Under the pieces are notes generated by a model that saw only the letters and a program-made list of their open reading frames with translations, did no database searches and had not been told where the DNA came from. Source: Deltaproteobacteria bacterium (lineage in GTDB: Bacteria > Desulfobacterota > UBA8473). Taken from it: 28,803 bases of DNA. This document shows positions 21,699 to 28,803 of this stretch, piece by piece (position 1 is the stretch's first letter; the number at the start of each line of letters is the position of its first letter). A program made the translations under genes and the position numbers. The stretch covers positions 1 to 28,803 of the forward strand of contig JAUXFK010000004.1 of assembly GCA_030623035.1 (NCBI GenBank). Reading direction: 5' to 3'.

Positions 21699-22922
21699 CT
21701 AAAGTGTAGCTGTAGTATTAAACCGATTTTTTTGGTCTTTGATCATTTTTACCCTATCAAATATCTTCTGTGCTACTTCGATTTTACTCATCAAGGGCAG
21801 TTCCTCTACATTGCCCTGGCTGTCCAGAATCTTTACTATGTTCGTATCACACTCAAAGCCTGCACCTTCCATACATACATCATTGGCTATAATTAAGTCC
21901 AGGTTCTTTTTTATTAATTTATCTCTTGCATTTGATATTAGCTCTTGTGTCTCGGCAGCAAACCCTACAAGTATCTTTTCTCCTTTATTCTTGCCGATCT
22001 CTGATAGTATATCCGGCGTTTCTTCCATTCCCATCGTAATCTCAGCCTTATCCCTTTTTTGCTTCTCTGAATGGCTATCCTTAAACTTATAATCACTTAC
22101 CGCTGCTGCTTTTATGACGATGGTTGATTCCTCGATATTATTGAAAACAGCCTCTTTCATCTCTAACGCAGTCTTTACAGAAAAGAACTTTATATTTGAT
22201 GGCACTGGCAAAGAGGAAGGGCCGCTAATCAAAGTGACCTTTGCACCTCTTCTTTTAGCTACCCTGGCAACAGCATATCCCATCTTTCCTGTAGAACGGT
22301 TGGTAATGAATCTTATTGGGTCAAAAAATTCTATGCTTGGCCCCGCGGTCACTAAGATATTCTCTCCTACAAGGTCTTTTTTTGTGAGAACGAATATAAT
22401 CTCTTCAATAATATCACCAATATCGGCCAATCTGCCAGGCCCTTTTGTCCCACAAGCAAGGTCTCCAAAACCGGGTCCTACAAAACGGTAACCCATAGAC
22501 TTCAGATTCTTGATATTCTTTTGTAATATCTGATTTTCATACATATTTGCATTCATCGCCGGAGCAACTAAAACAGGGGCCTTTGTTGCCATTATGGTTG
22601 TTGAGAGGGAATCATCTGCTATACCATTTGATATCTTTCCAATAATATTTGCAGTTGCCGGGGCAATGACAAAAATATCCGCCCAATTTGCTAAGGCAAT
22701 ATGTTCAATCTTCGCATCTTCAAATAGGGAAAACATCCCTGTGTTTACCTTGTTACCCGAAAGTGTCTGAAAGGTCAAAGGGGTTATAAACTCTTGCGCG
22801 CTTCTAGTCATTATTACCTTGACTTCGGCATTCATATTGATGAGGTTTCTTACCAGTTCTGCCGATTTATATGCAGCGATTCCACCTGAAACACCAAGGA
22901 CAATTTTTCTGTCTTTTAACAT
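21699..22922 (-). CDS. coaBC: Bifunctional phosphopantothenoylcysteine decarboxylase / phosphopantothenate-cysteine ligase
   Basis: Product of 407 aa; ATG 22922 preceded by AAGGAG. The N-terminal CoaC flavoprotein half has GVSGGIAAYKSAELVRNL, APAMNANMYENQILQ (the PxMNxxM motif) and DLACGTKGPGRLADIGDI (the substrate-clamp Cys region). The CoaB ligase half begins near residue 185 with ENILVTAGPSIEFFDPIRFI then TNRSTGKMGYAVARVAKRRG, and includes AAAVSDYKFKDS and the later NDVCMEGAGFECDTN. The protein joins cysteine to 4'-phosphopantothenate with CTP and decarboxylates the product, two steps of coenzyme A synthesis. It is the first gene of the - strand run coaBC-udg-nfeD-slipin. Confidence 0.97.
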   Translation of the reverse strand: MLKDRKIVLGVSGGIAAYKSAELVRNLINMNAEVKVIMTRSAQEFITPLTFQTLSGNKVNTGMFSLFEDAKIEHIALANWADIFVIAPATANIIGKISNGIADDSLSTTIMATKAPVLVAPAMNANMYENQILQKNIKNLKSMGYRFVGPGFGDLACGTKGPGRLADIGDIIEEIIFVLTKKDLVGENILVTAGPSIEFFDPIRFITNRSTGKMGYAVARVAKRRGAKVTLISGPSSLPVPSNIKFFSVKTALEMKEAVFNNIEESTIVIKAAAVSDYKFKDSHSEKQKRDKAEITMGMEETPDILSEIGKNKGEKILVGFAAETQELISNARDKLIKKNLDLIIANDVCMEGAGFECDTNIVKILDSQGNVEELPLMSKIEVAQKIFDRVKMIKDQKNRFNTTATL

Positions 22923-23246
22923 GTGAATCTCCTTAAAGTTCCCTAAAACTATACCCGATTGCTTGACTATGCCAGATTAAGAATACCTAAGATGGAAAGC
23001 CCTTTTTCCGGTTCTCAACACCCGTCAACAGCTGGTTCTTACTTGAAGAATAACATGTACTTATTGGCTTGTCAAAGAAAATGAACATTTATTTGCTATA
23101 TAAACAGGCTGTCGCAAAAAATCGTTTTCGTGTAACTGTTTAGCCAAACAATGATTTGGATGGTCTTTGACGAACATTTCTGGATGGACACTCGTCAGCT
23201 CCTTAAGATGGCTAAACAATTACGTTTTCGTTTTATCAAAAGGTAT
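22923..23246. other. Intergenic region upstream of coaBC
   Basis: 324 bases between the response regulator 3' end and coaBC on the same strand. It contains the MITE-like element at 23132-23223 and otherwise no gene that I can support. A coaBC promoter should lie in the 200 bases next to it, but I see no confident hexamers. Confidence 0.5.
23132..23223. repeat. MITE-like element, copy B (92 bp) with perfect 8-bp target duplication
   Basis: The ends are GTAACTGTTTAGCCA and TGGCTAAACAATTAC, which differ at one of 15 positions when paired. Both sides are flanked by GTTTTCGT (23124-23131 and 23224-23231), a perfect 8-bp direct duplication. The right 30 bases closely match copy A at 19485-19543 (CTCGTYAGYTCCTT, then TGGCTAAACAATTAC). 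Copy B carries about 33 extra central bases, including TTTCTGGATGG. No coding potential. Confidence 0.8.
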
Positions 23247-24617
23247 TTAACCTTCGCCGTACAGTTCAAGTTTTCTCCTAAGGGTGTTTAATCCTATGTT
23301 AAGAAGCTTTGCTGTTTGTGATTTGTTTCTTGCCGTCTTCTCGTAAACCTTCAGAATATGGGTCTTTTCAACTTCGGCAAGGGTAATAACGGAACCTGAA
23401 CCTATCTGCGGCTCACTACGTGATGAGGTACTTCGACTTTTTAATTGACGGGGAAGGTATTTGAGGGAAATTGGCCTGCCCTGGGAAAGGTTAACAGCGG
23501 ACTGGAGAATTGATCTGAGTTCCCTTATATTCCCTGGATAGTCATAGTTCAAAAGCACAGACATAACCTCTTCTTCAATAATTGTCTTTCCTGTATCACC
23601 ACAGTATTCTTCTAATATTTTGCTTATCAATACGGGAATATCATCTTGCCTCTCTTTGAGAGGGGGGAGGTGAAGCCATGCACCTCTCAAACGATAATAC
23701 ATATCTTTACGGAAGAGCCCTTTGTTCACCAATTGATCCAGATCTGCATTCGTAGCTGCAATAAAACGAACATCAACCTTTCGGAGTTTGTTTGTTCCCA
23801 GTTTGATATATTCTCCATCCTGTAACACACGAAGCAATTTACCCTGAAGCTCGAGGGGTAGATTTCCTATCTCATCTAAAAACAGCGTCCCCCGATTCGT
23901 TTCTTCCAGATAACCCGAACGATCCTTCTCTGCCCCTGTAAACGCCCCTCTGGTGTGGCCAAAAAACTCGGCATCGAAAAGATTACCGGCAATCGACACC
24001 ATGTTTATCGGCATAAACGGAGACTCTGCCCTTGGACTGGCTAGATGAATGGCACGAGCCAGAAGTTCTTTGCCTGTACCGCTTTCTCCTGTAATCAATA
24101 TGGGCATATCACTTGCGGCATGTAGCTCTGCCTCCTTCAATATTCTAAGTACGTCGGCAGATACTGTCACAATCGGTGCAAATGCATCCTGGTTTAACAA
24201 ATCCGGAACAGGCCCTTTTTTTTCAATGTCCAGTATATCAAAGAGACGCTTCCTCTCCAGGGCACGTCCCACCGCCAAAACCAGGTCATCTCTTAAGACA
24301 GGCTTTACCAGATAATCATAAGCCCCTCTCTTAACACATTTTACCGCGATACTGGCCTCATTTACTCCTGTTACCATCAGGCATTCAGTACTCGGACTGG
24401 TTTTCTTTATAAATTCCAGCAGTTCAATACCATCCATTGAGGGCATATTTATATCTATCAAGGCAATATCAAAAGTACCCCCCCTTTCAAAAATAGCAAC
24501 CACATTCAAGGGGTCATTCTCCAATTGTACATTCCTGAAACCGGATATGATCAGCCCCCTCTTGACGCTATCAAGGAAGTCCTGCTCATCGTCAATCACA
24601 AGTATACTGTTATTCAT
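23247..24617 (-). CDS. Sigma54-dependent response regulator (NtrC/AtoC family)
   Basis: Product of 456 aa. The receiver domain (residues 1-120) has the acidic pair Asp9-Asp10, phospho-acceptor Asp55 in ALIDINMPSMDG and Lys105 in YLVKPV. The AAA+ domain has Walker A GESGTGKE (177-184), the sigma54-contacting loop GAFTGA (224-229) and Walker B GTLFLDE (243-249). A Fis-type helix-turn-helix ends the protein (ARNKSQTAKLLNIGLNTLRR). It activates transcription from sigma54 promoters when phosphorylated. It is encoded just after the sensor kinase, 89 bases away, so they form a cognate pair. A ribosome binding site (AAGGGA) lies eight bases before the ATG. No sigma54 promoter consensus was spotted in the window, so its targets are probably elsewhere. 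Confidence 0.96.
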   Translation of the reverse strand: MNNSILVIDDEQDFLDSVKRGLIISGFRNVQLENDPLNVVAIFERGGTFDIALIDINMPSMDGIELLEFIKKTSPSTECLMVTGVNEASIAVKCVKRGAYDYLVKPVLRDDLVLAVGRALERKRLFDILDIEKKGPVPDLLNQDAFAPIVTVSADVLRILKEAELHAASDMPILITGESGTGKELLARAIHLASPRAESPFMPINMVSIAGNLFDAEFFGHTRGAFTGAEKDRSGYLEETNRGTLFLDEIGNLPLELQGKLLRVLQDGEYIKLGTNKLRKVDVRFIAATNADLDQLVNKGLFRKDMYYRLRGAWLHLPPLKERQDDIPVLISKILEEYCGDTGKTIIEEEVMSVLLNYDYPGNIRELRSILQSAVNLSQGRPISLKYLPRQLKSRSTSSRSEPQIGSGSVITLAEVEKTHILKVYEKTARNKSQTAKLLNIGLNTLRRKLELYGEG

Positions 24618-24672
24618 CTCATTTTCCCTTTATTACAATATCAATCAGCCCGTTCTAATCAGCTGCTCGGCA

Positions 24673-24715
24673 GGTTATACACGGTTTGTTGCCGGAACAG
24701 CAACCCCTATAACCT
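24673..24715 (-). promoter_or_regulatory. Hairpin between kinase and regulator genes
   Basis: In the transcribed (-) direction GGTTATA pairs perfectly with TATAACC, and an inner GTTGC pairs with GCAAC. The outer stem overlaps the kinase stop codon, and the whole lies about 55 bases before the regulator start. It has no T-run, so it is more likely a transcript-processing, stabilising or attenuating stem than a terminator. Confidence 0.4.
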
Positions 24716-26929
24716 ATTTATCTGCCTTCTATCTTTATCGGGCAATACCACCTTGAAGGTACTCCCAATACCCAGCTCACTTTCCACCTCAATACGCCCC
24801 CCTAACAGCTCAACGAAGTTGTGGCACAGATACAGTCCCATACCGGTTCCTTCCCTTAATGGTTTTGTTGTAAAGAAAGGGTCAAATACCTTCTGCCTGG
24901 TTTCTTTATCCATGCCGGCTCCATTATCACTCACCTCGATAATCAAATGACCTTGCCATACAGTGCCGAGTGACACTTTCACCTTTATCCAGGAATCTGC
25001 TTTATTCGCAGCCTGGGCAGCATTGATTAAAAGGTTAATCAGTACTTGCTCCAGGATTTCTGGATCCGTATACGCCAGGGGCATATCATCTGCAATATTT
25101 ATTTCCAGGGACTTAACCATCCTCCTGATCTTGTTCCGGGAAAGTGCGATTCCCTTGTCAATCACCTGTTCAATATCAACCCAATCGAGTCTCACTTTGT
25201 CCTTTCTCCTCGAAAACTCCCGCAGTTCTGAAACCGTATTGTTTATCCTTTTAGCACCATGCTCTATATTATCGAGAAGTTTAAAGATGTCTTTACGAAA
25301 CTCAGGGTAACTCATGCCAAACAATTCGAAGTCCTGATGGGCTTTGGCATATTCATCAATGATGGGTATCAACTCTTGCAAGTAACTCCTCATAATAGGG
25401 ATATTGAATGAGATGAAGTTGTTTGGATTGATGACCTCATGAGCAATCCCCGATATTAAAAAACCAAGAGATGCCAGTTTCTCACTTTGCAAAAGCTGCA
25501 TTTGCATCCGTTTTGCTTTCGTAATATCACTGATTCGAACAATAGCAGAACTTACCTTCTCATCATTGTCCAATACAGGATATACGAAAACCTGTTCCCT
25601 CCTGTTCGGGTCCATGAAACCCTTTCGTTCGAAAGATACATGCTGGGAGTTTAAAATCGCTGAAGGGACGTTACACCCTTCACATGGACTTGAACTTCCC
25701 ATTAGTTCCTCATAACATAGCTTCTCTGCACCATCCTTACTTTCAACCTGATAGTACTCAGAAGCAGCCTTATTGAACATCTTCAATACTAATTTCTCAT
25801 CCAATAGAAGCAGTGGTTCAGAAATTCCGTCAAAGACTGACTGGAGCATTGTCTTACTTCTTTGCAGTGCCTCCTCTGCTTGCTTGCGATCTTCTATTTC
25901 CTGAATCAGACGCTCATTGACATCCATCAGCTCAGAAGTACGTTCTTCTACTCGTCGTTCGAGCCCATCATGAGCTTTTTGAAGCTCCTCTTCTGCCTGC
26001 TTGCGCTCATTTATTTCAAGCTTGAGTTGTTCGTTCTTATTCAAGACATCACTTGCCATCCTATTAAACGTTCTGGCAAGCTCACCCAATTCATCTCTGC
26101 TTTCAATAGTAACCCTGGCTTTGTAATCTCCTTGCGCAATCTTTTCAGAACCCTGTTTAAATAATGAAACTTTATCCTTAATGTCCTTTCCAATAATAAA
26201 CAATATAGCCATCGCGATTAACAGAAATAAACCAAAGGTTGAAAAGGTGACTTTCAGTAACATACCTTTTATTTGACGCGTACTATCTCCCAAGGTACTT
26301 GAAAAATCGCTCTCTAAAACCATTAGTTTGGTATTCAATGCCTCTATTTTAATAAGCATATCCTGTATCTTATCTCTATAAATCTGACCAGTGGAAATTA
26401 TCTCATGCAACTCGTCTCCCAACCTTTTTAACTCGACTGTATGCGCATCAGCCTCAGACCATATCGTTATTACCTTATTAATATTACCAATATTAAAGTA
26501 ACGAGACAACCGGAAAGCATATATTATCGCCTTCACATCTGCTGGATGGATATACACTTCGATAAGCGCCTGGCGAGCTATCTCCTCATTAAAAGAGGTT
26601 TTTTCGAGCTCTATACGGGCGTCTCGACCTGCTAAAGGAACCTTTATTGACCTTAAAAAACTTCCATAGTCATCTTCATTACAGGAATATGCGTATTTGA
26701 ATAAATGGAAGACTGCGTCCTTCTGGTATTTGGAATAGGATCCTTCCCCTCCCACATAAGCCCTAAAGCATGAAACAGCCTCCAGACCAAAAAAACTCAC
26801 TGCTAAAAGTATTGAAAGAGAAACAATAGCCATAATATTCAGTACAAACAATTTCTTGCTGACTGTCATATTATTAACAAAGCCGATATTTAGACGAATC
26901 TTTCTTTTTTGCTCTTTTGTGTCTATCAT
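24707..26929 (-). CDS. Membrane sensor histidine kinase (HAMP-PAS-HisKA-HATPase)
   Basis: Product of 740 aa; ATG 26929 with AAGGAG upstream. Membrane helix 1 is at about residues 27-48 and helix 2 at about 222-246; between them is a helical periplasmic sensor (AYVGGEGSYSKYQKDAVFHL). A HAMP domain (GSEKIAQGDYKARVTIESRD) and a long coiled coil with two ERKQAEEEL-type repeats follow. A PAS domain (FDGISEPLLLLDEKLVLKMF) contains a cysteine cluster, LCYEELMGSSSPCEGCNVP. The HisKA box has phospho-acceptor His497 in ISGIAHEVINPNN. The ATP-binding domain has NLLINAAQAAN, DNGAGMD and GTGMGLYLCHNFVELLGG. It should autophosphorylate on a periplasmic or redox cue and pass phosphate to the NtrC-type regulator encoded next. 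The signal is not known. Confidence 0.95.
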   Translation of the reverse strand: MIDTKEQKRKIRLNIGFVNNMTVSKKLFVLNIMAIVSLSILLAVSFFGLEAVSCFRAYVGGEGSYSKYQKDAVFHLFKYAYSCNEDDYGSFLRSIKVPLAGRDARIELEKTSFNEEIARQALIEVYIHPADVKAIIYAFRLSRYFNIGNINKVITIWSEADAHTVELKRLGDELHEIISTGQIYRDKIQDMLIKIEALNTKLMVLESDFSSTLGDSTRQIKGMLLKVTFSTFGLFLLIAMAILFIIGKDIKDKVSLFKQGSEKIAQGDYKARVTIESRDELGELARTFNRMASDVLNKNEQLKLEINERKQAEEELQKAHDGLERRVEERTSELMDVNERLIQEIEDRKQAEEALQRSKTMLQSVFDGISEPLLLLDEKLVLKMFNKAASEYYQVESKDGAEKLCYEELMGSSSPCEGCNVPSAILNSQHVSFERKGFMDPNRREQVFVYPVLDNDEKVSSAIVRISDITKAKRMQMQLLQSEKLASLGFLISGIAHEVINPNNFISFNIPIMRSYLQELIPIIDEYAKAHQDFELFGMSYPEFRKDIFKLLDNIEHGAKRINNTVSELREFSRRKDKVRLDWVDIEQVIDKGIALSRNKIRRMVKSLEINIADDMPLAYTDPEILEQVLINLLINAAQAANKADSWIKVKVSLGTVWQGHLIIEVSDNGAGMDKETRQKVFDPFFTTKPLREGTGMGLYLCHNFVELLGGRIEVESELGIGSTFKVVLPDKDRRQINRL

Positions 26930-27000
26930 AAGACTCCTTTAACTACCCATTAAATCCATCTCTATCCGGATTGTTTCCCAGAATTACACTATTTCATTGA

Positions 27001-27029
27001 TTTTTATCATGTTTCATTATATTTTACAA
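27001..27029 (-). promoter_or_regulatory. Candidate sigma70-type promoter for the sensor kinase
   Basis: On the - strand TTGTAA (27029-27024) is followed after exactly 17 bases by TAAAAA (27006-27001), about 70 bases before the kinase ATG. The area is AT-rich, so chance matches are likely. Confidence 0.25.
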
Positions 27030-27159
27030 TATTTTTCATCTTCTCCTTGACCTTATAGCTTAGACCATTTGGAGACATTGCGGCTTTGCTGCGTAAAGCC
27101 CATCCCTAACTTGCTTTTCCAATACTCCTCGAATAAAGTGACAAAAAAGGAGCTACATT

Positions 27160-27296
27160 CCTGGAGTTTACTGAAAAGTTTATTAAAGGAAGAGATAAGT
27201 AGTTGAGTTTACAGGAGAAGGAGAAATAAAGAAGTGGAAGTGGTGATTTTTCTAGGGTAAGATATTTTGGTCAGGAAAGTTTTCGGTAAACTCCGG
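27160..27296. repeat. Inverted-repeat element, about 137 bp
   Basis: The left arm contains TGGAGTTTACTGAAAAGTTT (27162-27181). The right arm contains AAAGTTTTCGGTAAACTCCGG (27276-27296). When paired, 18 of about 20 positions match. The 94-base interior is strongly purine-rich on the + strand (runs such as GGAGAAGGAGAAATAAAGAAG shortened here to GGAGAAGGAG). No coding potential and no clear flanking duplication. Confidence 0.55.
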
Positions 27297-27594
27297 TTAT
27301 TCTTTGATTGACACATAGTTCTTCTTCGGTTATATTTGCTTAATTTACGCTCTAAGATATTAATACTCGTTGGGATTACGACAAGACAGCTTTAATCTCT
27401 TTTCCGACTTTATAGTCAATAACCATTCCCATCACCGGCTTGTGAATCGTATCCTGCCAGCATATCTTTAAGGCATAGGGTTACTCAAAGCCTTATTTAA
27501 CCCTTACGAAAGAAACATATATGGCAAGGGACTGTTAAAAAACCAATCGATTCGATGATAAAACAAGTTAAAGGATAGAAAACGGGGGCAATGA

Positions 27595-28593
27595 ATGAAA
27601 TTCATAAGAGCAGCCATAACAAGTGTGGGCAAATTCCTTCCTCAACGTATCTTAACCAACAAAGACTTAGAGGATATTATAGAGACGTCCGATGAATGGA
27701 TCGTTCAAAGGACGGGTATACGTTCGAGGCACTTCTTAGATCCCGGTATGGGTAACTCCTATATGGCCAGCAGGGCTGCCATGGATTGTCTGAACAGGGC
27801 AGGGGTATCTCCATCAGAGATCGATACAATAATCATAGGCACAATCTCGGCGGATAATGTATTCCCGTCGACAGCATGTACAGTCCAGAATATGATAGGG
27901 GCGGATAATGCCTGGGGCTTCGATCTATCTGCCGGTTGTTCCGGTTTTCTCTATGCCCTGACAACCGGTGCCCAGTATATAGAGTCAGGCCGTTACAAGA
28001 AGGTGCTGGTTGTGGGCAGCGATGTCAATTCAATGTACCTCACCCCTGAGGACAGGAGTACCTATGTACTTTTCGGAGATGGCGCCGGCGCCGTACTTCT
28101 GGAACCATCCGTAGATCCCGATTTGGGAATAATCGACTTTGCAAACCGGATAGACGGATTTGGGGGCCCTTATCTGATTGTAAAGGCCGGTGGGAGTAAA
28201 AGGCCGGCCACGCTTGAAACGGTCAAAAACAAGGAACACTTTGTTTATCAGGATGGCAGAACTGTATTTAAGTATGCTGTGAAAAATATGGCTGATATGG
28301 CAGTTTCAATGATGGAGCGTAATAACATCGAGAGTCATGATCTAGACTTGTTTATCCCCCATCAAGCCAATCTCCGTATCATAGAGGCATGTGCCAGGCG
28401 CATGAAAATCGACCTTGAAAAGGTAATCATAAATATAGACAAGTATGCCAATACCACATGCGGGACCATCCCTTTATGCTTTTGTGATGCCGTAGAAGAA
28501 GGGCGTTTGAAAAAAGGTGACAAGGTGATAATAGCCTCTTTCGGCGCCGGTTTTACGTGGGGGAGCATCTATATCAGATGGACCATGGATTGA
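27595..28593 (+). CDS. fabH: Beta-ketoacyl-ACP synthase III (FabH)
   Basis: Product of 332 aa; ATG 27595 with GGGGG upstream. The thiolase-fold signatures are clear: DEWIVQRTGIRSRHFLDP near the N terminus, FDLSAGCSGFLYAL with nucleophile Cys115, YVLFGDGAGAVLLEP, IPHQANLRI with His256, and KYANTTCGTIPL with Asn286, completing the Cys-His-Asn triad. It condenses an acyl-CoA primer (usually acetyl-CoA) with malonyl-ACP to start fatty acid synthesis. Related KAS III-like enzymes in other pathways share these motifs. No fabD, fabG, acpP, plsX or rpmF gene is adjacent in the window, so it stands outside the common fab operon, and a specialised acyl primer or product is possible. The following gene encodes a membrane protein starting 76 bases on. 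Confidence 0.93.
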   Translation: MKFIRAAITSVGKFLPQRILTNKDLEDIIETSDEWIVQRTGIRSRHFLDPGMGNSYMASRAAMDCLNRAGVSPSEIDTIIIGTISADNVFPSTACTVQNMIGADNAWGFDLSAGCSGFLYALTTGAQYIESGRYKKVLVVGSDVNSMYLTPEDRSTYVLFGDGAGAVLLEPSVDPDLGIIDFANRIDGFGGPYLIVKAGGSKRPATLETVKNKEHFVYQDGRTVFKYAVKNMADMAVSMMERNNIESHDLDLFIPHQANLRIIEACARRMKIDLEKVIINIDKYANTTCGTIPLCFCDAVEEGRLKKGDKVIIASFGAGFTWGSIYIRWTMD

Positions 28594-28669
28594 TATTAAT
28601 TTCGGTCTCGTCCCTGAAACAGTAGAGAATTATCCCCATCATGTTTTGCGCTTAATCGGAAGTTAGATA

Positions 28670-28803
28670 TTGATAACAACTTATCGTAAGCAGAACGTTC
28701 CACCTAGGGTTTTCATTAAATATATCTTCTTTCAGTTGCCTGTGCTTGTAATAGTGATCATCGTTTTATACTGTTTGCAAGGCTACCTTCACTTTTCCAA
28801 TCT
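28670..28803 (+). CDS. Membrane protein of unknown function, N-terminal part
   Basis: An open frame starts at TTG 28670, seven bases after GGAAG, and runs off the right edge; 44 residues are visible. It begins with a short basic stretch (ITTYRKQNVPPRVFIKY) and continues into a hydrophobic helix (FQLPVLVIVIIVLYCLQGYL). This is the pattern of a signal-anchor or the first membrane helix of an inner-membrane protein, such as a sensor kinase or transporter. A stop codon two codons upstream excludes a much earlier start. The family cannot be named from this fragment. Confidence 0.55.
   Translation, partial: MITTYRKQNVPPRVFIKYIFFQLPVLVIVIIVLYCLQGYLHFSN

Larger units (their letters stand above)
26930..27594. 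other. Intergenic region between the divergent sensor kinase and fabH genes
   Basis: 665 bases. It holds a candidate kinase promoter (27001-27029), a 19-base hairpin GGCTTTGCTGCGTAAAGCC (27082-27100), a long inverted repeat (27160-27296) and a short - strand frame (27376-27480) that looks like the tail of a decayed gene. No intact gene is supported. The fabH promoter should be in the right part but was not identified. Confidence 0.5.

Noticed and set aside
27082..27100. GGCTTTGCTGCGTAAAGCC, loosely like the ends of IS5-type insertion sequences.
   Set aside because: No transposase, no second end and no target duplication; the 6-bp stem alone explains the similarity.

Overview
The window looks like chromosomal DNA of an anaerobic, moderately AT-rich bacterium, most likely a member of Desulfobacterota (the former Deltaproteobacteria). 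This is inferred from gene content: a benzoyl-CoA-reductase/2-hydroxyacyl-CoA-dehydratase-type subunit pair, a slipin-NfeD-UDG-CoaBC gene string, a large NtrC-type two-component system, a RAYT transposase and several families of short palindromic dispersed repeats. No rRNA, tRNA or CRISPR array was seen.

Left end (1-2.9 kb): a REP-associated tyrosine transposase (RAYT) truncated by the window edge, an integrase relic of about 45 codons, a partial dispersed repeat, an uncertain 100-codon ORF and an MmgE/PrpD-family gene. Middle-left (2.9-11.1 kb, mostly + strand): an orphan ParM-like actin; a translationally coupled aminotransferase/omega-amidase pair (glutamine-transaminase/omega-amidase type); a small unknown gene on the other strand; a BcrC-like and BcrB-like pair with no ATPase/activase subunit; and a myo-inositol-1-phosphate synthase.

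Envelope block (11.1-18.3 kb): a class A penicillin-binding protein (PBP1A type) is followed on the - strand by a 508-aa TPR/coiled-coil lipoprotein. Divergently, argS overlaps or abuts a SPOR-domain membrane protein. The PBP and lipoprotein pair is a candidate synthase plus cognate lipoprotein activator, by analogy with E. coli PBP1A-LpoA.

Right part (18.6-28.8 kb): a - strand run coaBC, family-4 uracil-DNA glycosylase, NfeD-type membrane serine protease and slipin; then a sensor kinase followed by an NtrC-type sigma54 response regulator (- strand); then fabH and the start of a membrane protein (+ strand).

The most distinctive non-coding content is a set of MITE-like elements. Two related copies (19485-19543 and 23132-23223) share near-identical ends; one has perfect 8-bp flanking duplications and the other a decayed version. 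A third element (12616-12757), flanked by a 6-bp duplication, sits directly upstream of the lipoprotein ribosome binding site and shares its left half with a fragment at 564-622. All functional calls are from reading motifs by eye; no database search was run.
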